Notes under the pieces: generated by a model
Database searches by the model: none
Told to the model about the DNA's origin: nothing
What the model saw: the letters and a program-made list of their open reading frames with translations, nothing else
Translations under genes and position numbers: made by a program
NCBI GenBank assembly: GCA_937981555.1
Contig: CALJOK010000009.1
Coordinates: 1 to 48,575 of the forward strand
DNA length: 48,575 bases
Reading direction: 5' to 3'
From: an uncultured Saprospiraceae bacterium
Lineage (GTDB): Bacteria; Bacteroidota; Bacteroidia; Chitinophagales; Saprospiraceae
Shown here: in pieces, positions 24,356 to 30,276 of the stretch
How positions within the stretch are numbered: position 1 is the first letter of the stretch
Layout: each line of letters opens with the position of its first letter

Positions 24356-24817
24356 ATGCCAAATTTAAAAGTTGAACACATTGCTGGAATAGCAATCAAT
24401 GGAACAGTTGACTTAGTAGAGTCAAACCCAACCTTAAATCCAACACCAATTAACACTACACCGACTGGAAATCTTTGTCACGTCAGATGTGATCAAGACT
24501 TTCAATTTGATTTCAATTGGAATCAGCTTGGGTGGATTGGATGTATCCTTTGTGGAAATTACAAAATCGAAGTTTGCTTCGAACAATGGTGTGCAGGAGA
24601 ATTTTCTCCAACACCAAATTCCGTTTTAGTTCCTACTAACCATGGAACTAATGTGCCCTACACCGCTTCGATTAATTTTCTTGCGAATTCAGTTCCACCG
24701 GGAGTTTATGGTATTGTTGCCTGTATCACTCTTTTGGATACTATGGGTAACCCACAGCCAGTTGCAGGGTTTGTTGACTTAGGAAAAGTAAAATTCTATG
24801 ATTATAAGAAGTGCTAA
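24356..24817 (+). CDS. Cysteine-rich beta protein, function unknown
   Basis: This 153-residue protein has eight Cys, concentrated in NLCHVRCDQD and WIGCILCGNYKIEVCFEQWC with single ones at GIVACITL and the very C-terminus (YKKC). Alternating hydrophobic strands (QFDFNWNQ, YTASINFLANSV, GVYGIVACITLL) suggest a beta-sandwich. There is no export signal, which is odd for such a cysteine-rich protein; a non-classical export route or intracellular metal binding are both possible. The leader is folded and a terminator follows. I do not recognise the family. Confidence 0.7.
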   Translation: MPNLKVEHIAGIAINGTVDLVESNPTLNPTPINTTPTGNLCHVRCDQDFQFDFNWNQLGWIGCILCGNYKIEVCFEQWCAGEFSPTPNSVLVPTNHGTNVPYTASINFLANSVPPGVYGIVACITLLDTMGNPQPVAGFVDLGKVKFYDYKKC

Positions 24818-24878
24818 CAAGTTGACTGGTTTTTGTACTGATGTACAAATCTTTCAATAGCTTTTTTTAAGCTGACCT

Positions 24879-24910
24879 AGAGGGACTGTGAGTGCAGTTC
24901 CTCTTTTTTT
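24879..24910 (+). terminator. Terminator after the cysteine-rich protein gene
   Basis: AGAGGGACTG and CAGTTCCTCT pair with one wobble around a 6-base loop, followed by seven T. Confidence 0.9.
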
Positions 24911-25139
24911 AGTTCATCGAGACTTTGGAAGGTTGTAATTTTTCCAAATCCATTGGTGTTTGAACTCCATGATGAATGACATTCTTCTCGCCTCGTTTGA
25001 CGGTCATCTTTCCTGTCTTGTAATTAATCTGCCGCATATAATTACATTGCGAACAAATAAAAATCATCCAATCTCCTTCTTGATGACTATGACATTCATG
25101 CATCGGATTTTGGGAATTAGGTAGGTTAAAATTAATCAT
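24909..25139 (-). CDS. Small zinc-ribbon-like protein
   Basis: This 76-residue protein has candidate metal ligands HECHSH (about 14-19) and CSQC (about 29-32) spaced like a small zinc ribbon, followed by a basic strand-turn segment (INYKTGKMTVKRGE). Proteins of this size with CxxC and CxH motifs often bind zinc and nucleic acid or act as small regulators, but nothing specific can be assigned. It converges on the cysteine-rich protein gene, and its stop codon overlaps the terminator T-run. A cluster of AATTAAGAA words lies upstream. Confidence 0.7.
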   Translation of the reverse strand: MINFNLPNSQNPMHECHSHQEGDWMIFICSQCNYMRQINYKTGKMTVKRGEKNVIHHGVQTPMDLEKLQPSKVSMN

Positions 25140-25623
25140 TGATTAAATTTTTTAAATTAAGAATATTAATAATGTAGTGAACTTTGTTCTTAATTATTGA
25201 AGTTTACTAATTAAGAACTCTCAATATAAATAAAAAGGATATTCTTTTGAGAAAAAAATACAAATGATAATATTTTATAAAGTGTTTTCGTTTTAAATTC
25301 AATAAAAAATAAGCTTAGAAATATTTCGCCTAACTTTACCTTAGAGCAACCATCACCAAACAACTGAAAAGCTAAAAATGAAAAGTAACCCCTTTTCTAT
25401 TCCTTTCTTTCAGTAAAAGAATTCAGCGATTTCATTAAAAATTAAATTTAGATTAAGTAATTGGAGTATTCAATTATTTGCACCTATGTGCTATTTTGAT
25501 AATCATCAGGAATATGATTGTTGAAAATGGTACAAGTGTAAAATATTGGTAGTCAGTTGTTTATGTCGAGCCCCAGAAAACAAACGATGAAAAGATTCCA
25601 AAACCAAAAACAGTTAATGATCA
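25140..25623. other. Gap before the SARP-type regulator
   Basis: These 484 bases have no gene. They contain three AATTAAGAA words (25155-25218) near the small zinc-ribbon gene and otherwise AT-rich sequence with only weak hairpins (AATCAT with ATGATT near 25500-25520). Confidence 0.55.
25155..25218. promoter_or_regulatory. Three AATTAAGAA words, two as a perfect inverted repeat
   Basis: AATTAAGAA occurs at 25155-25163, inverted at 25187-25195, and again at 25209-25217. The last two are part of the perfect 11-bp inverted repeat GTTCTTAATTA / TAATTAAGAAC (25186-25196 and 25208-25218). The position upstream of 25139 suggests an operator. Confidence 0.5.
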
Positions 25624-26739
25624 ATGAATTATCCCAAAATTTTAACCCTTGGACTACCTTTAAATGAAAGTCATTCTGAAATAATATTAAACAACAGAAT
25701 TTATAAAGTACTTTCCCTTAATGAAAAAAGTGATCTCTCTCTATTGCAAAAGATAGATTATATTTCTTTTATGGTGGTCTACGATTATGCAAAGCATTGC
25801 CAAAAAGTAGATGAAATTCTTGAAATGTTTTCAAGTTTACCTTTTCTGATATTGCCTAGTAATTTTAGTTTAGACAAATCAAAAAAGATTTATAACAATC
25901 TACTTACGGGAATGGACAGAACTTTAAATATACCAAATGTGCAAAAATTAAACGTGCTTGAGTTAGAGAATGTGCAAGGTGCTGGCGCTGAAATTTATGT
26001 TCAATTTTTTGGAGAATTTAAAGTGAAAACTCTTCAACAGGATCATTTGAAATTAAAAGGTAATCTATTTACCAATCTAACGGCCTATCTTTTTTATCAT
26101 CATTCTCAAAAAAAGCATCAAGATAAATTGGGGCAATTGTTTTGGGAAGGATTTGAAACTGAAGCGGCGAAACGATGTTTAAGAGTTCATATTTTTAATA
26201 TCAAAAAACAGCTAAAAGAAAAATTAGTAGAAACAGATCCAATTTTGAACGAAGGAGGATTTTATTTTTTTCATCCAAATATTTCGATCCAAACAGATGT
26301 TGAGATTTTTCATAAAAATTATAACAAGGCACACACGTTTTTTCAAAAAGGAGAAAAAGGAGAAGCAATTTTCTTTTTCCAAAAAGCAATTGATTTGTAC
26401 CAGGGTGATTTTATGGAAGGATTTTTAAGAGAAGATTGGTTTGTTTTTGAAAGAAAAAAATGGAAAGATCGATATTTAGAAAGTTTACAAATCTTAGCTG
26501 AGTGGCATTTTGATAACCAAGATTTTCGAGTTGCTTTACAGCATTGTCAATTGATATTGGAGAAAGATAATTGCTTTGAATTGGCTCATCGATTGATGAT
26601 TGAAATCTATATGAAGTTAGGTCAAAGAGGAATGGCTATTCGGCAATTTAAAAGTTGTCAGAAGATATTGGAAAGTGAATTAGGTATGAGTCCTTCTCTG
26701 AAAACTATTGAGATTTATGAGCAACTAAATTCTGTTTAG
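25624..26739 (+). CDS. SARP/BTAD-type regulatory protein
   Basis: This 371-residue protein has a winged-helix-like segment at about 125-205 (VQFFGEFKVKTLQQDHLKLKG...AKRCLRVHIFNIKKQLKEKL). A BTAD domain of TPR-like helices follows at about 215-370 (FFQKAIDLYQGDFMEGFLREDWF...LAHRLMIEIYMKLGQRGMAIRQFKSCQKILESELGMSPSLKTIEIYEQL), the hallmark of the AfsR/SARP family. The N-terminal 120 residues look like an alpha/beta domain similar to a receiver but without an evident phospho-acceptor Asp pattern. SARP regulators are typical of actinomycetes and less common here. The target genes are unknown. Confidence 0.85.
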   Translation: MNYPKILTLGLPLNESHSEIILNNRIYKVLSLNEKSDLSLLQKIDYISFMVVYDYAKHCQKVDEILEMFSSLPFLILPSNFSLDKSKKIYNNLLTGMDRTLNIPNVQKLNVLELENVQGAGAEIYVQFFGEFKVKTLQQDHLKLKGNLFTNLTAYLFYHHSQKKHQDKLGQLFWEGFETEAAKRCLRVHIFNIKKQLKEKLVETDPILNEGGFYFFHPNISIQTDVEIFHKNYNKAHTFFQKGEKGEAIFFFQKAIDLYQGDFMEGFLREDWFVFERKKWKDRYLESLQILAEWHFDNQDFRVALQHCQLILEKDNCFELAHRLMIEIYMKLGQRGMAIRQFKSCQKILESELGMSPSLKTIEIYEQLNSV

Positions 26740-26848
26740 ATAAATAAAATCCATTTGTATTAAAAACATTGGTAATCTATTGATTATCAATGTTTTGTGT
26801 TTTTTATAAATAAAAACTATTCTATTTTTTTACTCTTAATTTTCTGTT

Positions 26849-26856
26849 TAAATTTG
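26849..26856 (+). promoter_or_regulatory. Putative promoter -7 box for udk
   Basis: TAAATTTG matches TAnnTTTG and lies 24 bases before the start codon. TTTT at the 19-base spacing is a near match to the -33 TTTG, so the leader is very short. Confidence 0.5.
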
Positions 26857-26880
26857 CAGCAAAAAAAAAGAATAGTCTAA

Positions 26881-27516
26881 ATGGAAAAACCATACATAAT
26901 AGGAATAACTGGCGGAAGTGGAAGTGGGAAAACGTCATTCATCAAAGCATTAAAAAAATCTTTTTCTAAAGATGAAATTTGTTTTGTCTCACAAGACGAT
27001 TATTACTTGACCAAAGAGCATCAGAAAAAAGATGATGAAGGCATTGAAAATTTCGATCGTCCAAATTCGATTGACAGAAAATCATTTGTACGAGATGTCA
27101 AAAAACTGATGGCTGGAGAGACGGTAACGATTCAAGAATATATGTTTAATAATCAAGAAGCGGAACCAAAGGTTTTGACTTTTTCACCTGCACCAATTAT
27201 TATCGTGGAGGGTATTTTTGTTTTCCATTATAAAAAAATGAGAAAGCAAATGGATATGAAAATTTTTATTGAAGCGAAGGAAAACTTAAAAGTAATTCGT
27301 CGGATCACTCGAGATCAAGTAGAGAGAAATTATCCTTTAGATGATGTTTTGTATCGATATCGAAAACATATTTTGCCTGCCTTCGAAAAGTATATTTTGC
27401 CTTATCGAGATAGTGCAGATATAGTGATTAACAATAACGCACATTTTAATAATGGATTGGAAATGTTTAAAGGTTTTTTAAAAAACAAACTTGTTGAATT
27501 GAATAAAGAAAAATAA
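26881..27516 (+). CDS. udk: Uridine kinase
   Basis: This 211-residue nucleoside kinase phosphorylates uridine and cytidine in pyrimidine salvage. The P-loop is GGSGSGKTSF at about 11-20. QDDYYL (about 39-44) and NFDRPNSID (about 59-67) are the nucleoside-binding motifs. EGIFVFHYKKMR corresponds to the family's E-G-I...y motif, and RRITRD..ER is the lid region. The length fits bacterial uridine kinase. The start is unambiguous. The gene stands alone with a short leader. Confidence 0.95.
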   Translation: MEKPYIIGITGGSGSGKTSFIKALKKSFSKDEICFVSQDDYYLTKEHQKKDDEGIENFDRPNSIDRKSFVRDVKKLMAGETVTIQEYMFNNQEAEPKVLTFSPAPIIIVEGIFVFHYKKMRKQMDMKIFIEAKENLKVIRRITRDQVERNYPLDDVLYRYRKHILPAFEKYILPYRDSADIVINNNAHFNNGLEMFKGFLKNKLVELNKEK

Positions 27517-27573
27517 AACTATTTGTAATTAAATTCTGAATAAGAATTTCCTGATTTTACCAATGAAAACACT

Positions 27574-28359
27574 ATGAGAAAATTTTATTTTCACCCTGTA
27601 ATTATATTAGCGACAGTCTTATTTTTTTTGACGACTACTTCTCTTCAAGGTCAAATCGTCAATATAGAAAACAAAAGATCTAGTCTTGCTGATACTTCAG
27701 GCGTTTTTGGGTATCTATCATTGGGGGCTAACTTTGTGAAAAACACGAAATCAATTACTACTATTTCGGGGGACATTCGAATTGAATTTTTGTATCAAAA
27801 GAGTAGGTTTCTGTCGTTGACCAATTATAATTTAATTCGAGCTAATAGTGATCGGTTTATCGATAATGGATTTTCACATTTGAGATACAACTATGAAATT
27901 AATAAAAGGATAGAAGTTGAAATTTTCACTCAAGCCCAATTTAATAATCAAGTGAGGTTAAAGCTAAGAGCATTGATAGGAACTGGTTTACGTTTTCAAC
28001 TGTACCAAGCAGAGAAACAGCAAGTTTATTTAGGACTTTCTTACATGTATGAATATAATGAAATTGAAATTGTCTCAGAAATTGCCTCTTTTTTTTATGA
28101 TCATCGGATGAGCACTTATTTATCAGCATCGATTCAACCATTTTCGGATAATTTTGTGATTTCAAATACAACCTATTACCAACCAGTTCTGACCCATTTT
28201 TCAGATGTGAGATTATCTTCCCAAACAAGCTTAACATTCTTTCTGTCTAGTCGACTTCGATTTTCTACCATTTTTAGTATAACAAATGATACAAGAGTTC
28301 CTGAAAATGTACCATCGACCTATTATAGTGTAAGGAATGGGATTCGATGGGATTTTTGA
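27574..28359 (+). CDS. DUF481-like outer membrane protein
   Basis: This 261-residue protein has an N-terminal signal (about 1-26, ending LQGQ) and a body of alternating beta-strands with aromatic belts (LSLGANFVKNTKSITTISGDIRIEFLYQ, NYEINKRIEVEIFTQAQFN, GTGLRFQLYQ, YLGLSYMYEYNEIEI). It ends with RNGIRWDF, a typical C-terminal aromatic outer-membrane signal. This matches the DUF481/YdiY group of barrel proteins of unknown function. It follows udk with a 57-base gap, possibly as part of the same transcript. Confidence 0.85.
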   Translation: MRKFYFHPVIILATVLFFLTTTSLQGQIVNIENKRSSLADTSGVFGYLSLGANFVKNTKSITTISGDIRIEFLYQKSRFLSLTNYNLIRANSDRFIDNGFSHLRYNYEINKRIEVEIFTQAQFNNQVRLKLRALIGTGLRFQLYQAEKQQVYLGLSYMYEYNEIEIVSEIASFFYDHRMSTYLSASIQPFSDNFVISNTTYYQPVLTHFSDVRLSSQTSLTFFLSSRLRFSTIFSITNDTRVPENVPSTYYSVRNGIRWDF

Positions 28360-28715
28360 AATATTGGCTAATATAAATGTCACTTAGATCTCCTCTTTCT
28401 CCCTGTTAAAAAAAACAAATAAGTTTTTTCAAAAAGGAGTGTTTTATATGGATTTAACTTAAATTAATGAATATTAATTACGTAAGATACTGTTAGTCAA
28501 GGATTTACGATAAAAAAATATTTTTCCACATTTCAAAATAAAATAGGAATTTTCATTTATTAATAATAACTTTGTCATGCTTACTTGAGTTACCTATTGT
28601 TTAGCAATTTTTAATTAGTGTTATTTTAAGTTTTAATTTAATTCTTTTGTCCCCTAATTTTTATCTGCTCTTCATTTGTTTTCTCACTTTTTTTAATTTT
28701 TTAAATTTTTTTTAG
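28360..28715. other. Gap with the RRM gene leader
   Basis: These 356 bases hold no gene. A -7 box at 28567-28574 implies an untranslated leader of about 135 T-rich bases before the RRM gene. No terminator hairpin for the DUF481 gene is seen. Confidence 0.6.
28567..28574 (+). promoter_or_regulatory. Putative promoter -7 box for the RRM gene
   Basis: TAACTTTG is an exact TAnnTTTG match 142 bases before the start codon. The implied leader is long and U-rich, as often seen in cold-inducible genes. No -33 TTTG is visible. Confidence 0.5.
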
Positions 28716-29081
28716 ATGAATATTTTCGTAGCAAAATTAAATTACGATACTCGCGAGGGTACGCTACAAGACCTTTTTGAGGAACACGGAACAGTTGAAT
28801 CCGTAAAAATTATTAATGACCGGGATACCGGAAGATCCAAAGGTTTTGGATTTGTTGAAATGCCAAATGATGATGAGGGACAAGCTGCAATTGATGCACT
28901 TAACGATACTGAGGTAGATGGTAGAACAATTGTTGTGAAAAAAGCTGAACCAAGAAATAATGATCGCCGAGGAGGCGGTGGTGGTGGCTACAACCGCGGA
29001 GGCGGTGGTGGTGGATACAACCGTGGCGGCGGCGGTGGTGGTTACGGCGGTGGCGGTGGCTACGGCGGTGGAAGATACTAG
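28716..29081 (+). CDS. RRM-type RNA-binding protein with glycine-rich tail
   Basis: This 121-residue protein has a single RRM domain (about 1-80): RNP2 is IFVAKL at 3-8 and RNP1 is KGFGFVEM (about 44-51), both with the aromatic residues that stack on RNA. A tail of about 40 residues follows, built of GGGGGGYNRG-type units. Proteins of this architecture bind RNA and act as chaperones, often in the cold, in Bacteroidota and cyanobacteria. Its own -7 box and terminator show a single-gene unit. Confidence 0.95.
   Translation: MNIFVAKLNYDTREGTLQDLFEEHGTVESVKIINDRDTGRSKGFGFVEMPNDDEGQAAIDALNDTEVDGRTIVVKKAEPRNNDRRGGGGGGYNRGGGGGGYNRGGGGGGYGGGGGYGGGRY
28970..29079 (+). repeat. Glycine-rich tandem coding repeat
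   Basis: The 3' end of the RRM gene is made of near-identical units encoding five to six Gly followed by YNRG or YGG (three main copies). It is a GC-rich island in an AT-rich region and could slip in replication. Minus-strand frames here are not genes. Confidence 0.85.
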
Positions 29082-29114
29082 GATTTAGTGTCTGACTACT
29101 AATCACAAAAAAAT

Positions 29115-29150
29115 AAAGCCTCGAAGTTTACTTCGAGGCTTTACTTTTTT
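29115..29150 (+). terminator. Terminator after the RRM gene
   Basis: AAAGCCTCGAAG and CTTCGAGGCTTT form a perfect 12-bp stem around a 4-base loop, followed by seven T after one AC. It can also serve the minus-strand transcript from 29173. Confidence 0.93.
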
Positions 29151-29172
29151 TAAAAGGTTAAACATTCAATGA

Positions 29173-29454
29173 TTATATAATCTCTTCAAATTCATCTTCC
29201 TCTTCTTTTGGTAAAAAATTACTCAAAGCATTATTTTTAAATTGATGCATTCTTTGAAACTCAGTCAAAACGTTATTGACAAATTCTCCATCGACCAATT
29301 CTTTAATCTTCTCCATATTATTCAGTTCATCCATTTCTCGAAACTTATAAGTTTGTTCATACATTCCTGTTTCAAATTTGATGGACGTTTTATTGTCCAT
29401 TTTGAAAACGGTAATTTTTAAATTAGGATGTTCGACGTATCCGATGATTCTCAT
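29173..29454 (-). CDS. Small conserved-type protein of the CcmF operon
   Basis: This 93-residue protein is a mix of beta-strands (MRIIGYVEHPNLKITVFKMDNKTSIKFE) and a charged helical C-terminus ending EEEDEFEEII. There is no signal, membrane helix or catalytic motif. It is the last gene of the CcmE-CcmF-DUF2520 run, 15 bases after the DUF2520 gene. Function unknown. Confidence 0.75.
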   Translation of the reverse strand: MRIIGYVEHPNLKITVFKMDNKTSIKFETGMYEQTYKFREMDELNNMEKIKELVDGEFVNNVLTEFQRMHQFKNNALSNFLPKEEEDEFEEII

Positions 29455-29469
29455 AATTAAATTGTTTGA

Positions 29470-30270
29470 CTAAGAATTATTTTTTGAAAATTTAGAATTG
29501 ATATTTTGAGTCATCGTTTGATAGACTTTGATGAATTCTGGAAAGTTTTTTTCTAGATATTTTAAATGTAATTCGATGGTAATTTCATCTCCTCTTTTTG
29601 CTGGACCAGTTTGCATGGTGCTTGGAGAATGTTGTGAGATCTTATCGACTGTTTCTTTGATTAATGGTTTTAAAATGTCGAAAGGTAAATTCTCAGTTGA
29701 AGTTATTTTCTCTCCAATAGTAAAAAGGTTATTGGAAAAATTATTGACGAAAACTGCAGCAACATGCAAAATCGCTCTTTCTCGATCATTGATTTGATGA
29801 ACGTTTTGAGAAATGAGTTTCCCTAATCTCTCCAAAAGTGTTCGATGTTTTTTTAAATTGCTATCTATACAAATTGGGATGTTCTCAAAGTTAACTTCTC
29901 TTCCAATGGAAAAAGTTTGCAAAGGATAAAAGATACCATAGTTTTTAAAATATGGTTTTAAAACCGTGGATGGAGTTGCACCTGAAGTGTGAACGACCAA
30001 CTTAGATTTAGGTATTTTGTTAGATAAATCTGCTGCCACTTTTTCAATTGCACTATCTGGAACTGCTAAAATGTACAAATCTGCCCCTGTCGAAATATTA
30101 TCTAATTTTTGGATGGCTTCACATTTTAGTATTTTACTTAAACGCTTTGCCTTCGATATTTTTCGACTATACACCTGTTTGATTTCCAAACCAACTTCAT
30201 GTAGTTTTTTCCCTAAATGAAAACCTACATTGCCTGCTCCAATTAAAATTATTTTCAATTCTTTGGACAT
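29470..30270 (-). CDS. Rossmann-like/DUF2520 domain protein
   Basis: This 266-residue protein has an N-terminal NAD(P)-binding motif GAGNVGFHLG (12-21), LYILAVPDSAI as the second Rossmann edge, and HTSGATPS. A C-terminal helical DUF2520 domain starts near 135 (NINDRERAILHVAAVFVNNFSNNLF-like region). The fold resembles ketopantoate reductases and pyrroline-5-carboxylate reductases, but the substrate is not known. It begins 6 bases after the CcmF stop, so it is part of the cytochrome c operon by position only. Confidence 0.9.
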   Translation of the reverse strand: MSKELKIILIGAGNVGFHLGKKLHEVGLEIKQVYSRKISKAKRLSKILKCEAIQKLDNISTGADLYILAVPDSAIEKVAADLSNKIPKSKLVVHTSGATPSTVLKPYFKNYGIFYPLQTFSIGREVNFENIPICIDSNLKKHRTLLERLGKLISQNVHQINDRERAILHVAAVFVNNFSNNLFTIGEKITSTENLPFDILKPLIKETVDKISQHSPSTMQTGPAKRGDEITIELHLKYLEKNFPEFIKVYQTMTQNINSKFSKNNS

Positions 30271-30276
30271 TGATTT

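Noticed and set aside
24199-24456. Minus-strand frame over the cysteine-rich gene start
   Set aside because: It runs through the folded leader and the gene start and has no own signals.
28970-29079. CRISPR-like spaced repeats
   Set aside because: The repeats are in frame, contiguous and encode the glycine-rich tail; there are no spacers or cas genes.
28900-29106. Minus-strand His/Arg-rich frame opposite the RRM gene tail
   Set aside because: It is the shadow of the glycine-rich repeat, lacks a start context and shows no protein-like composition.
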